Shown: piece after piece, positions 25,396 through 34,373 of the stretch
Numbering within the stretch: position 1 is the first letter of the stretch
Layout of the letters: each line of letters starts with the position of its first letter
DNA from: JAHELQ01 sp965603365
Lineage (GTDB): Bacteria; Acidobacteriota; Aminicenantia; UBA2199
Assembly (NCBI GenBank): GCA_965603365.1
Contig: CBFDCR010000039.1
Span: 1 to 47,740, forward strand
Reading direction: 5' to 3'
DNA: 47,740 nt
The notes under the pieces: model-generated
The model's input: the letters and a program-made list of their open reading frames with translations, nothing else
Told to the model about the DNA's origin: nothing
Databases searched by the model: none
Program-made: the position numbers and the translations under genes

Positions 25396-27102
25396 TTAAA
25401 AGTTATAGAGGAAGCCAAGGTGAAAGCGAATCCCCGCCAGATCCGCCTCTTCGTTGAATTCCTCTATGGTGACTTTCCCGATGTCGTATCTTAAACCTCC
25501 AAAGAGATCAAACTTCTTGCCGAGGCTGAAATAGGCACCCCCCAGGAGCGAGACGCCGTGGGTGGTGTGATAGTTTGTATCGGATCTAAAGTCGTTGGTC
25601 TCTTTGACATTAAAAACGGCCCAGGCCAGCCCCAGATAAGGCTTGATTCGGCCGGTATTAAAGACATATTTCCCGCCCAGGTAGAGGGGAACCATCAATA
25701 ATTCAGATTCTAAGTTGATCGTCTCGATCATCCCACTCTTCTTGTAGTAGGCGATTTCGAAAAATATCTCGTAAGTGCCTTTAATGTTGTAGGAGAGATG
25801 AAACAGACCGCTGAAGCCGCCGCCGTAAACGTCCTTAAAATTCTCATCGGTTTTGGAAACATAACCGGCGCCTAAACCGAAACTGAAATAATTTCTACCC
25901 ACCGCCTCTTCAACCGGTTCTTCGGCAACCTCTTCCTTTTTCTCTTCCACCACTTCCTCTTTTTTAATCTCCTCTTTCTCTTCTACCACTTCAACCGGTT
26001 CCTCTTCAACGGCTTTTCCCGCCATCTTTATCCTTTTGGCCTTCTTGAACTGTCCGCTCTCCGGATCTTTCTCCATCACCGCGATCTTCACACCATCTTC
26101 GATACAGACAAACTCTTCCCGGAGGGTACCCTCTTTGGGAGAGAGGATTTCTGCACAGATCAGGTAATCGCCGGCTAAAAGCCCCTCCAGAATCAGCGCC
26201 TTGTTATCCTCCACCGGCCCCACCTTCAGATAGCTCTTTTTAGCGATCTTATCGGCGACCGTATAGACGAAACTGCCCCCCTCATCCTGTAAAATTTTGC
26301 CTTTGGGCAGCACCACCACATCCTGGTACTCCTTTTTGAGGCGTTTAAACTCTAATGCAGCAACGCCTCCCAGCTTTTTATCGCTATTGTCAATGGCGAG
26401 GGTCACATCGCCTTCGTCGACAGCCACAACCACGGCGGTGATTTCGCCGGCCGGTTCAAGGGAAATCTGTTGGCCCTCGGAGAACAGGGTTTTGTCCTCT
26501 TCGTCGACGGGAGTCACGGCTAGCATTTTCTTGTCATTGACCACCACGGCAACGGCTGCGCCTTCGCCGACTTCGGCATCCTTCTCGACACTTAGAGACC
26601 GAATCTGGCCGGAAACCGGAGATTTAATCATGCGATCTTCGGCATTGGCCTTCAGCTCTTCCAGTCTGGCAGAGGCCTCTTCGATCTTTCTTTCGGCCTG
26701 AGCCTCGGCCCTTTCGCTTCTCTCTTTCCAGTTTTGCCTGGCCTTCAATGTGCGCTGCCACTTATTGACTTCATCTTCCTGGGTTTTGATTTGATCTGCC
26801 AGGGCATTGTCAATGACGGCAATTACCCAATCCCGGGAAACCAGGTCACCTTCGGAAACTTTCAACTCCGTCACCTTTCCAGAAACCACAGCCTTCACCT
26901 CTATAGATTCCGGCTTGAATTCGGCGGAAAAATGGCTGTATTCGCTAAAATCGGTGCCTTTGATTTCCTTTACCAGAATTTTCACTTTTCTGGGACATTT
27001 GACTTCTTCCGATTCCTGAGATTCCTGGGCAGCCCCAAACCCGTTTACAGAAATCATCATCAGTGAGAGTAAGATAACCATTACTCCTGCGAATTTTCTC
27101 AT
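25396..27102 (-). CDS. Periplasmic adaptor (HlyD/RND-type) fused to an outer-membrane beta-barrel
   Basis: 568 residues. A signal peptide (about 1-23) is followed by a barrel-sandwich-hybrid half (VVSGKVTELKVSEGD), a coiled-coil hairpin (about 105-155) and the returning lipoyl half (SPVSGQIRSLSVEKDAEVGE). A beta-barrel/membrane-proximal part (to about 345) contains VVVLPKGKIL. A charged linker rich in Glu, Lys and Val (about 375-405) leads to ~160 residues of amphipathic strands (YFSFGLGAGY, GGFSGLFHLSY, YEIFFEIAYY, YLGGKYVF, PYLGLAWAVF, SLLGGAYFSLG, FHLGFLYNF) ending in Phe, the typical BAM recognition ending of an 8-strand OmpA/OmpW-like barrel. Adaptors normally stay separate from the outer-membrane channel. 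No RND pump or ABC permease is next to it. AGGAGG and a strong promoter precede it. Confidence 0.8.
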   Translation of the reverse strand: MRKFAGVMVILLSLMMISVNGFGAAQESQESEEVKCPRKVKILVKEIKGTDFSEYSHFSAEFKPESIEVKAVVSGKVTELKVSEGDLVSRDWVIAVIDNALADQIKTQEDEVNKWQRTLKARQNWKERSERAEAQAERKIEEASARLEELKANAEDRMIKSPVSGQIRSLSVEKDAEVGEGAAVAVVVNDKKMLAVTPVDEEDKTLFSEGQQISLEPAGEITAVVVAVDEGDVTLAIDNSDKKLGGVAALEFKRLKKEYQDVVVLPKGKILQDEGGSFVYTVADKIAKKSYLKVGPVEDNKALILEGLLAGDYLICAEILSPKEGTLREEFVCIEDGVKIAVMEKDPESGQFKKAKRIKMAGKAVEEEPVEVVEEKEEIKKEEVVEEKKEEVAEEPVEEAVGRNYFSFGLGAGYVSKTDENFKDVYGGGFSGLFHLSYNIKGTYEIFFEIAYYKKSGMIETINLESELLMVPLYLGGKYVFNTGRIKPYLGLAWAVFNVKETNDFRSDTNYHTTHGVSLLGGAYFSLGKKFDLFGGLRYDIGKVTIEEFNEEADLAGIRFHLGFLYNF

Positions 27103-27130
27103 AAAAACCTCCTAAAATATACAGAGAAGT

Positions 27131-27159
27131 ATTATATTAAAAGCTCCACTCAAAGTCAA
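27131..27159 (-). promoter_or_regulatory. Sigma70-type promoter for the adaptor-barrel operon
   Basis: Read on the minus strand: TTGACT (27159-27154), a 17-bp spacer and perfect TATAAT (27136-27131), 28 bases before the ATG at 27102 with AGGAGG in between. Confidence 0.75.
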
Positions 27160-27221
27160 CCATCATTGTACCATTATACATTGGGGATGGTGCCTTTTAA
27201 GATCTATGTCCTGAATAAAAT

Positions 27222-27250
27222 TTGACAAGAGCCGGTCAGTGTGTTAATTT
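27222..27250 (+). promoter_or_regulatory. Sigma70-type promoter for the sulfatase-like gene
   Basis: TTGACA (27222-27227), a 17-bp spacer and TAATTT (27245-27250). Transcription would begin around 27257, which rules out the in-frame GTG at 27251 and supports the ATG at 27281. Confidence 0.6.
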
Positions 27251-27280
27251 GTGTTGAATCCAGAACCAGGAAGATACAAA

Positions 27281-29164
27281 ATGAGGTATTCAATAAAAAA
27301 ATCCCGTAAATGGATATTACCGCTGGTGGCAGCGGCTGCCCTGCTGATGCTGCCATCTCATTGCCAGCATCGGCAGGAAGTCGATTTAATACGAATCCCC
27401 TTCGACCGTGAAGACGGCCCGGCGGCCCTATCCCACCAAACCGCCGACTTTTCGCTGCAAAAGGCCGATTCCTATCTCTACTTCAAGAAGCCCCATAAAG
27501 CCGTATCCATCAAAGGCCTTCCCCTTGGAAACCTTAATCCGGCAAAAAATATTTCCGAAGACATAATCATCGAACCCCGGTTAAAAGGCAACTATTACAT
27601 GGATTTTTATTACCTGTTGATGGGGCCGGAGAATAAGAAGGGTGTTTCCCCCCTACTCATCCAACACAAGAGGGGAAGTCAAACGTTAAAGAAGATCCGG
27701 CTCCCCCACACCCCCTCATTCAAACGACGCCAGATCCCCCTGGCGCTGTCTGCCGAAGACCGGATCGAATTTTTGCTGAAGGAAAAAGAGATTACGGTGG
27801 GGGTGCTGGGCCGGCCCACCTTTTACCGGGAAAATCGGCAAGAGAAAAAAAACTTTGTCTTTATCGTGGTGGCCGACACCCTGCGGCAGGACCGCTTAGG
27901 GGTCTACAATCCCACGGCAAAGTGCTCTCCGGCAGTAGACCGCTTTGCCCGGGACGCCGTGATTTTCGACCAGGCCTTTTCCACCTCCCCCTGGACCCTG
28001 CCGGCCCACATGTCCCTCTTTACCGGCCTCGATTCCCATGTCCACGGCGTCAATTACGGAAACGAAAAAATCGACCCCAAAATAAGGATCCTGTTCGAGC
28101 CAATCCAGAAAAAATTTATCAATTACTGCCTCAACGCCAACGGCTACATGTCTGGCCTGTACGGCTTTGCCCGGGGATTTGATTTTTATGAAGAATCGTT
28201 CCGGGACCACCGCTCCCGGACCGCCTCAAGAGATCTGTTTGCCGAAGCCAAAAGACTCGTGCAGATGGAAAAACACGCCCATGCCCTGTTCCTGCTCCAT
28301 ACCTACCAGATCCACACCCCCTACGTTCCGGAGATCGGACTTTCGGAAGATTACTACAACAGGGTGCTGGCATTAGACCACTTCCGCCGGTTCAGGTTTA
28401 ATCCCATCGAATTTATCCACAACGGCAAAGAGCTCTTCAAGAAGGTATCCGATTCGGAAAAAGCGGCCATCGAACGCATTTACGAGGCCGGGGTCTACAC
28501 CTTTGACAGTCGGTTTGGTGAATTTATCGAATTCTTAAAGAGAGAATATATCTACCGGGAGGCCGCCATCATCCTGATCTCGGATCACGGCGAGGAGTTT
28601 AACGACCACGGCGGCTGGGAACACGGCCACTCCCTGTACAACGAACTCATCAAGATTCCCCTGATCGTAAAATTCCCCCAAAGCCGCCACGGCGGCAAAC
28701 GGGTGGACATACCGGTCTGTATCACCGATGTCCTGCCCGCCATCATGGAGTGGTACGGCATAGCGGCAGATGCAGATGTCCCCATTCAGGGGATATCCCT
28801 GCTGGAGGCCGTCAGGGGCACCGAAAAGGCCAGAAACCGGTTGTTATTTTCCTACCTAGCCCCCGATTCGCTGCGCAGCGGTATACCGGAAAAGATAGCC
28901 GTGATCTCCGGTAATATGAAGTATATTCACCAGAAGTCCATGAACGCCAAAGCGAAGAGTTTCTTCACGATACCGCCGCCGCCGCTGCCAAACGAGATGT
29001 ACGACATCTTCAAAGATCCCTGTGATACCGATAACATCCGCATCCTTCACCGCCAGGAGGAGAAGGAATTCCTGAAGATCATCAAGGGGCTCAAACTAAA
29101 AAAGGGCCGGAAGGGCCACCTCAAAGAACTGGAAGAGACCCTCAAATCCCTGGGATATTTATAA
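27281..29164 (+). CDS. Sulfatase / alkaline-phosphatase superfamily exported protein
   Basis: 627 residues from the ATG at 27281, which has AGGAAG upstream; a longer in-frame GTG at 27251 has no site. An N-terminal signal ends near LPSHC (possible lipobox, imperfect). The catalytic domain (about 190-600) shows VVADTLRQDRLG (first metal Asp), SPWTLPAHMSLFTG, and ISDHGEEFNDHGGWEHGHSLYNE (metal Asp/His cluster and Tyr). The nucleophile position has Thr in a SPWTLPAH context rather than the CxPxR or SxPxR motif needed for formylglycine, so it may be a phosphodiesterase- or phosphatase-like member rather than a true sulfatase. The N-terminal ~170 residues are a separate beta-rich region of unknown role. 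It acts outside the cytoplasm. Confidence 0.8.
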   Translation: MRYSIKKSRKWILPLVAAAALLMLPSHCQHRQEVDLIRIPFDREDGPAALSHQTADFSLQKADSYLYFKKPHKAVSIKGLPLGNLNPAKNISEDIIIEPRLKGNYYMDFYYLLMGPENKKGVSPLLIQHKRGSQTLKKIRLPHTPSFKRRQIPLALSAEDRIEFLLKEKEITVGVLGRPTFYRENRQEKKNFVFIVVADTLRQDRLGVYNPTAKCSPAVDRFARDAVIFDQAFSTSPWTLPAHMSLFTGLDSHVHGVNYGNEKIDPKIRILFEPIQKKFINYCLNANGYMSGLYGFARGFDFYEESFRDHRSRTASRDLFAEAKRLVQMEKHAHALFLLHTYQIHTPYVPEIGLSEDYYNRVLALDHFRRFRFNPIEFIHNGKELFKKVSDSEKAAIERIYEAGVYTFDSRFGEFIEFLKREYIYREAAIILISDHGEEFNDHGGWEHGHSLYNELIKIPLIVKFPQSRHGGKRVDIPVCITDVLPAIMEWYGIAADADVPIQGISLLEAVRGTEKARNRLLFSYLAPDSLRSGIPEKIAVISGNMKYIHQKSMNAKAKSFFTIPPPPLPNEMYDIFKDPCDTDNIRILHRQEEKEFLKIIKGLKLKKGRKGHLKELEETLKSLGYL

Positions 29165-29182
29165 TTTCGGCATCGCTGTTTA

Positions 29183-29377
29183 TCAGAGGCAGTGCTGATT
29201 TTGGGGGCTACCGCAGGTGGAGCAGGTGAGGGGAGTTTTAGAATTTTCTGGATCGTGGGGGTCGAGGCGGGAGCCGCAGGCGGTTTTGCGGCGTTTGTAG
29301 CCGCTTAGGTGGAGTACCAGGGCCATGAAGCCCATCAGTACCATAAAAAAGATAATGGCGACAATATATTTTAACAT
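29183..29377 (-). CDS. Small membrane protein with a Cys-rich tail
   Basis: 64 residues, with AAGGAA before the ATG. One transmembrane helix (about 4-26) is followed by a short tail with four Cys (ACGSR, TCSTCG, HC at the end). The layout recalls NqrM-type (DUF539) iron-delivery proteins for Na+-NQR, but the Cys spacing does not match closely and no nqr genes are nearby. It is convergent with the sulfatase-like gene. Function is undetermined; a metal or redox role is only a guess. Confidence 0.65.
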   Translation of the reverse strand: MLKYIVAIIFFMVLMGFMALVLHLSGYKRRKTACGSRLDPHDPENSKTPLTCSTCGSPQNQHCL

Positions 29378-29517
29378 GTTCTCGTTTTTTCCTTATTTCT
29401 TAATTTATTATTGTTCTATTTTAACATTTAATACCTTTTTTTTCAAATTCTAATCCCTCATTATTTTAGGAATTCTGCCGTTTTTTTTATCCTGGCGTTC
29501 TTCGCTGCTCTGGCTTT

Positions 29518-30762
29518 TTAATCGCGGCGGAGGGCCTCGATGGGATCAAGACGTGCGGCCTGGGCCGCCGGATAGATACCGAATATCAGACCGGTGGCGG
29601 CACAGAACCCGACAGAGAGGATAATGGCCCCCAAAGACCAGCCCACCGGCCAGCCGGTGAAGGCTGAGATGGCCAGGGAGAGGAGGAAACCGAAAACGAC
29701 CCCCAGTATCCCGCCAAAGGCGGAAATGGTAAAGGTCTCCAGCAGAAATTGACGCTTGATGTCTTTTTGCCGGGCCCCTACGGCCCGGCGCAGGCCAATC
29801 TCCCGGGTCCGTTCGAGGACCGTGGCCAACATGATATTCATGATGCCGATCCCCCCCACCAGCAGAGAGATCCCGGCAATACAGGCCATGACGATGGTGA
29901 AAATATTCTGGGTCTGGCGGTGCTGCTCCAGCAATGCCTCCGGAATGATTAATTCGTAATCATCGGTCTCTTTGTGACGCCGCTTGAGTAGGTGGGCCAG
30001 GGTGACGGCAGCTGGGCCACTGGTAATCCCCGGGTGCAATCGCACCCGGAACTCGTCGATCTCCGATGCCAGCGGTTTAAAATGGAATAATTTTAATGCC
30101 GTCTGCAGGGGAATATAAATGTTGTTTTGTTCCCCTTTAATGGAAATCCCTTCAAATTCCTTTTGGGTCAGGTTTTTGTCTGTTAAAACACCGACCACTG
30201 TCAGCCAGACATGGTTGATCTTGATATGCTGGCCGATAGGATCGCTGCCCGGAAACAGCACCTGGGCTACACGACTACCGATGACGCAGATTTGCGCGCA
30301 GGTGGTTTCGTCAACGGGCAAGAGAAATCGTCCTTTCTTGATGCTAAAATTGGCCATCTCCATATGTTTAGGGGTTACACCAAAGGCGGCGGCATCACTG
30401 GTACCGGAATGGCTGAACAGGGCGTATACATCCAGCTGCTTGACGGCACTGTATGAAGCTAAAAAGGGCAGGGTCTCCAGGGCCGCATTTAGATCCTGAA
30501 GGGTCAGCCCAATTGAGGTCTCCCGGATCTCCTTTAAACGGTTTTCGTCAAATTTTTTTTCCTTCACGATGAGGTTGCGCAGTCCCATAGAGTCTATGAG
30601 CTGCAGTGCTTCCCGTTCGGCCCCTTTACCGATGCTTAACATGGCGATCACTGCGCCCACGCCGAAGATCATTCCCAGCAGTGTTAAAATCGTCCGCAGC
30701 TTGTGGTGCAGAAGAGAATCCAGGGCTTCCACAAATTCCAATGACAGATTGGCTAGATTCAT
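29518..30762 (-). CDS. MacB-like ABC transporter permease
   Basis: 414 residues, with a start overlapping the previous adaptor stop by four bases (ATGA). The MacB topology is present: a first membrane helix (about 22-45) after a short HHKLRTILTLLGMIFGVG segment, a MacB_PCD periplasmic domain (about 65-255), and three helices near the end (about 285-310, 330-360 and 375-400) with the FtsX motif LERTREIGLRRAVGA. It pairs with the ATPase at the other end of the operon to form a mechanotransmission-type exporter, which pulls substrate across the outer membrane via an adaptor rather than through the inner-membrane lipid. The last gene of the five-gene operon. Confidence 0.9.
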   Translation of the reverse strand: MNLANLSLEFVEALDSLLHHKLRTILTLLGMIFGVGAVIAMLSIGKGAEREALQLIDSMGLRNLIVKEKKFDENRLKEIRETSIGLTLQDLNAALETLPFLASYSAVKQLDVYALFSHSGTSDAAAFGVTPKHMEMANFSIKKGRFLLPVDETTCAQICVIGSRVAQVLFPGSDPIGQHIKINHVWLTVVGVLTDKNLTQKEFEGISIKGEQNNIYIPLQTALKLFHFKPLASEIDEFRVRLHPGITSGPAAVTLAHLLKRRHKETDDYELIIPEALLEQHRQTQNIFTIVMACIAGISLLVGGIGIMNIMLATVLERTREIGLRRAVGARQKDIKRQFLLETFTISAFGGILGVVFGFLLSLAISAFTGWPVGWSLGAIILSVGFCAATGLIFGIYPAAQAARLDPIEALRRD

Positions 30763-31979
30763 AATTTTCCATCCTTTTGGAGGGGATTGCCCAGCACCAC
30801 CTCTTCACCTTCCTCCAGACCGGCGGTGATAATGGTACGGGTCAGACTGCGGTCACCTATTTTGACGCCTCTTTTCTCCAGCCCTGAGCCGTTCACAATA
30901 TGGATAAATGCCTGCCCCTCCTCAAAAAAGAGGGCTTGATTGGGAACGGAGATGACCCCCTCTTGCCTTTGTACAAAGATTTTAGCTCTCAACTGGCTGC
31001 CGGGTTTCATCTTCTCTCTGTCTGTTTGATCAAGGCTGACCCTCACTTCAAAATATTTTAAGGGGCTGTCCTTTTCCAGGGATTTGGCGATGGCATCAAT
31101 ACCCATTACTTTTCCGGAAAACGTTAGGCCGGGTGTAGAGTTCAAAAAAACGGAGACCGGTAGTTCTGCCTTTAAACCGGCGGCTTCCGATTCCAGCACG
31201 TACACTTTCGCCTCCATCTGCTCTAAATCCGGCAGTTTGGCCAGTTTCATGCCCCGGTATACCGACATACCGAGCCGGGGCTTCTCGCCCCGCCTGATTT
31301 TCTCATAGATCAACAGCCCGTCATGTGGGACCTGTATCTCAAGGGATTGGAGTGCCTGGCTGTATTGATTCAACCTGACCTGGTGGGTTTTCATTTTTAA
31401 TTGTAAGAGTTGTAACTCCGCCCTGGTTTTTTGTTCTAATTGTGCTTTTTTCTGTTCAAAATGACGAACCTTTTTCTGCAGGTATTCCAGGTTAATGGCG
31501 TCTTCGATGATCTCGCTGCGGGAGTAAAGGGATTCATCTCTGGCAGCGTACAGTTCGGCCATTTTCTTCTCTATTTCGGTAACCGTCAGCTCACCCTGGA
31601 GTTCCTTTTTTTCCTTGTGCAGCAATTGTTCCTTTTCCTCGATTCCCAAATTCAGTTTGGCAATACTGAATTCTTCTGTCTGGATTCTCTCTCGATACCA
31701 GGCGGCATCTAAACGAATAACCGTTTCCCCCTTTTTTACCATGGTATTCTCCGGCACAATCCAGGCGATGGTCTGGCTACCCCGTATTTGCGTGGGGACG
31801 ATGATGGGGGTCGATCTGACAGCCTGCAGCTCGCCAAAGGCGGGAATGGTAATCTCAAAGGTCCCCTTTTGAACCGTCATGGAAGTGGCCCTATCGGGAG
31901 GAGAATCTCCACAGCCGCCAAAGGCGAAGAGCAGCAAAAACAGCCATAATGAAGAGTAGTAGCTCGTATGGGATTTCAC
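30759..31979 (-). CDS. Periplasmic adaptor C (HlyD/MacA-like lipoprotein)
   Basis: 406 residues from the GTG at 31979. The ATG at 32117 would add a 46-residue Arg/Lys-rich extension inside the upstream gene and is rejected. The GTG has GGAGG eight bases upstream, overlaps the preceding TGA (GTGA) and directly starts a signal sequence ending LLFAFGGC, a probable lipobox. The adaptor domains follow: a lipoyl half, a long coiled-coil hairpin (about 80-200) and a beta-barrel/membrane-proximal part with SVPNQALFFEEGQAFIHI. It links the inner-membrane ABC pump to an outer-membrane channel; no TolC gene is in this window. Confidence 0.85.
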   Translation of the reverse strand: MKSHTSYYSSLWLFLLLFAFGGCGDSPPDRATSMTVQKGTFEITIPAFGELQAVRSTPIIVPTQIRGSQTIAWIVPENTMVKKGETVIRLDAAWYRERIQTEEFSIAKLNLGIEEKEQLLHKEKKELQGELTVTEIEKKMAELYAARDESLYSRSEIIEDAINLEYLQKKVRHFEQKKAQLEQKTRAELQLLQLKMKTHQVRLNQYSQALQSLEIQVPHDGLLIYEKIRRGEKPRLGMSVYRGMKLAKLPDLEQMEAKVYVLESEAAGLKAELPVSVFLNSTPGLTFSGKVMGIDAIAKSLEKDSPLKYFEVRVSLDQTDREKMKPGSQLRAKIFVQRQEGVISVPNQALFFEEGQAFIHIVNGSGLEKRGVKIGDRSLTRTIITAGLEEGEEVVLGNPLQKDGKL

Positions 31980-33187
31980 CTTTCGCCTCCATTTTCTTCT
32001 GCCGCTATGACCACCCGGTCGTTTTCTCGAAGCCCCGCTTTTACTTCCACCATACCGCCGGAACGGGCTCCAATTTTTATGGGGGCCGGTTTTTTTTTCC
32101 AAACGCCTCCTTTCCACACGAAGAGACCGCCTTCGCCGTAAATCACGGCTGTTTCCGGTATCTGGAGCACATTTTCTTTTGAGGACACGATAATATCCAC
32201 CCCTGCCGCCATTCCCGGTCGCATCAGTTCGGGATCGGGATCATAAATCGTGATGACGGCGTCGAATACGATGGCCGGTTGATCGGGGGCTTTGGTTCTA
32301 AAAATGCGGCCCAGAGATTGAATCTTCCCTTTAAATACCCGATCGGGACTGGAGTCTAAGCGGATCTCCACCGGCAGGCCGTTTTTTACCTTGCCGGCCT
32401 GAGGTTCCGGTATGACTGCGGCCACCTGCATCCGGCTGAGGTCTGGAAGCTCGATTATGTTTTCGCCGAACCAGCACCGGTCGCCGACGGCTTTTTTCTG
32501 ACCCCGCCAATCGGCGGCATAGACCACGACTCCCGGTTTGGGTGCCTTGATCTTCATTTTGGCTATGGCCTCCCGGAATTTCCAGACTTCTTTTTCCAAT
32601 CGCTTTACTTTACTTTCCTGGGCGTGAAAGCGGGTCTTCATGCCGACGATTTGATTTTCCACCCGGCTGCGGCACAGCGCCTCGTTCAGACTGGCCAATT
32701 CCAGATCCATACGCAGTTTCTTAATTTCGTTTAAGGCCGTTAATTCTTCCAACTGCTGGGCCTTGTGCGCCGCCTTTTCAGTGTTGACCTGTGCTTCTGC
32801 CAATTGCAAAACGAATTGATTTTTCTTTTCCTGTTCCACCAGGCGGATTTTTTCCAATTCCTTCCTGGCGGTTTCTAATTCCGATTTCTTGAGAAGAAAC
32901 CTTTCCTGTAATTCTTTGATGTCGAACGTCAAAATCACTTCGCCGGTCTTGACTGCTTTTCCTTCAGGGGCCATTGAGGAGATGGTGTAGTTCCAGAATC
33001 TGTGAATTGGGGGGCAGCCGATGTAGATGGAAGCGGCAGACTTTAACTGGCCGACGGCGTGAACTTTAATATGTAGCGGGCCCTTGACTGCCTTCACCAC
33101 CTGCAGGCTGGAGTTACGGTGACAGCAGAGGCCAAAGATGATCAACATCCCCCCCAGGGCGGCAAAGAGAAATTTAGTGTTTTTCAT
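31976..33187 (-). CDS. Periplasmic adaptor B (HlyD/MacA-like)
   Basis: 403 residues. The signal ends IIFGLCC, so it may be a lipoprotein (lipobox weak). The N-terminal lipoyl half, an extended coiled-coil hairpin (about 95-215), a second lipoyl half (IKAPKPGVVVYAADWRGQ), and the beta-barrel part with LQIPETAVIYGEGGLFVW show an RND/ABC-type adaptor. It overlaps the previous gene by 14 bases and the next by four. It shares domain order with adaptors A and C but clearly differs in sequence, so the three are not recent duplicates. Confidence 0.85.
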   Translation of the reverse strand: MKNTKFLFAALGGMLIIFGLCCHRNSSLQVVKAVKGPLHIKVHAVGQLKSAASIYIGCPPIHRFWNYTISSMAPEGKAVKTGEVILTFDIKELQERFLLKKSELETARKELEKIRLVEQEKKNQFVLQLAEAQVNTEKAAHKAQQLEELTALNEIKKLRMDLELASLNEALCRSRVENQIVGMKTRFHAQESKVKRLEKEVWKFREAIAKMKIKAPKPGVVVYAADWRGQKKAVGDRCWFGENIIELPDLSRMQVAAVIPEPQAGKVKNGLPVEIRLDSSPDRVFKGKIQSLGRIFRTKAPDQPAIVFDAVITIYDPDPELMRPGMAAGVDIIVSSKENVLQIPETAVIYGEGGLFVWKGGVWKKKPAPIKIGARSGGMVEVKAGLRENDRVVIAAEENGGER

Positions 33188-34373
33188 GATTATTCACCCC
33201 GATTTCCGACGGTTTCACCGGTTGGAGTAATACACCCTTTTCGATGGTTCCATCATCCACCAATGCCAGATGAAATTCATTAACCCCCAGAGGTTCTACT
33301 TTTTGCGGTTCTTTACCGGCCGGTTTGATCCAGAAGAATCGGCCGTCAAAATAAGCCATTTCCAGGGGAATCAACCGCACCCGGAGTACTCTGGCCAGAT
33401 GGGCCACACACCTGACGCTCATGCCGGGCTTCATGATGGTGAGATCCCGGGCCTCCAATTCGATTATCACCATAAAATAATGCGCCCTCCCCCACTGTTT
33501 TCTTTTCTCGGCGTTATTTAACACCTCTTTGATCTTCCCGCTAAACCGCTGGTCCGGGTAAGCATCCAGAGTAACATCTACCGGTAGACCCGGCTTCATC
33601 TGGCGGATGTGGGCCTCATTGACCCAGGCCTCTACCCGAAGCGACTGATTGTCCGGAATAGTCGCCACCGTCATGGTGGCAAACACCGTATCCCCCACCT
33701 GGATCTTTCTCCCTTGAAATTCGTGTTCGGCATAAATGACTGCCCCGGCTGTTTTGGCCACCAGGGTAAGATCCTCCAGCATATTTTGATACCTTTCCAG
33801 TTTGCTTCGTTCCTCCTGAATCTCGATCTCCAGTTTCTGGGTTTCCGATTTAAGGGTGGTCAGCTTGACCCGCTTCTCTATCCGGGCTCTTTTACTGGCT
33901 TCGGCACTCTTTTTCAATTCCAACTGGCTGCGGTCATACTCGTATCTGGATATGAGGCTTTCGGGAACAGAGGCATCCAGTTCCCTCTTTTTATATTCGA
34001 TCTCCGCCTGCTTGAGTTTCAGCTTCAGTTCCAGTTTTTGGTGGCGGTTTTCTGCCCGTTTTTGAATTTTTTGTTCCTGCTTATCCCGCAGGGACATTTC
34101 GATGTTCTCGATTTCCGACAGCAGGCTCGACGTATCAAACCTCGCCACCGGCTCGCCGGGTTTGACCTCAGCCCCCTCCCGGACCATCCATTTGAGCTGG
34201 ATGCGGAACGTATTGGTCCGGGGGACCACGAAATGCTCGGCCTTTTGTGCCCGCAGGCTCCCGGTCAGGATGATGTTTTTAATAAACTCTCCGGATTCCA
34301 CCCGTTTTTCCGCCAAAAGAGAGGTACAAAGGCACAATAAAAAAAGAAGAGCCGGTTTAATGGCTTGTGTCAT
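33174..34373 (-). CDS. Periplasmic adaptor A (HlyD/MacA-like)
   Basis: 399 residues from the ATG at 34373, chosen because GGGAGGAT precedes it; a longer frame to 34436 would overlap the ATPase gene far more. A signal peptide (about 1-20, ending LLAEK) precedes the lipoyl half (MVREGAEVKPGEPVARFD), a coiled-coil hairpin (about 75-180), the returning strand (AKTAGAVIYAEHEFQG) and the beta-barrel part. It overlaps the ATPase gene by 17 bases. The first of three adaptors in the operon. Confidence 0.85.
   Translation of the reverse strand: MTQAIKPALLFLLCLCTSLLAEKRVESGEFIKNIILTGSLRAQKAEHFVVPRTNTFRIQLKWMVREGAEVKPGEPVARFDTSSLLSEIENIEMSLRDKQEQKIQKRAENRHQKLELKLKLKQAEIEYKKRELDASVPESLISRYEYDRSQLELKKSAEASKRARIEKRVKLTTLKSETQKLEIEIQEERSKLERYQNMLEDLTLVAKTAGAVIYAEHEFQGRKIQVGDTVFATMTVATIPDNQSLRVEAWVNEAHIRQMKPGLPVDVTLDAYPDQRFSGKIKEVLNNAEKRKQWGRAHYFMVIIELEARDLTIMKPGMSVRCVAHLARVLRVRLIPLEMAYFDGRFFWIKPAGKEPQKVEPLGVNEFHLALVDDGTIEKGVLLQPVKPSEIGVNNHEKH

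Noticed and set aside
27251..27280. Longer GTG start for the sulfatase-like gene
   Set aside because: It lies at or before the expected transcription start of the promoter at 27222-27250 and has no ribosome site; the ATG at 27281 has AGGAAG.
29183..29377. Naming the small Cys-rich membrane protein NqrM
   Set aside because: The Cys spacing differs and no nqr genes are present, so only a weak resemblance is recorded.
31980..32117. 46-residue Arg/Lys-rich N-terminal extension of adaptor C
   Set aside because: It is the shadow of the upstream adaptor gene; the GTG at 31979 has GGAGG, a GTGA overlap and leads straight into a signal sequence.
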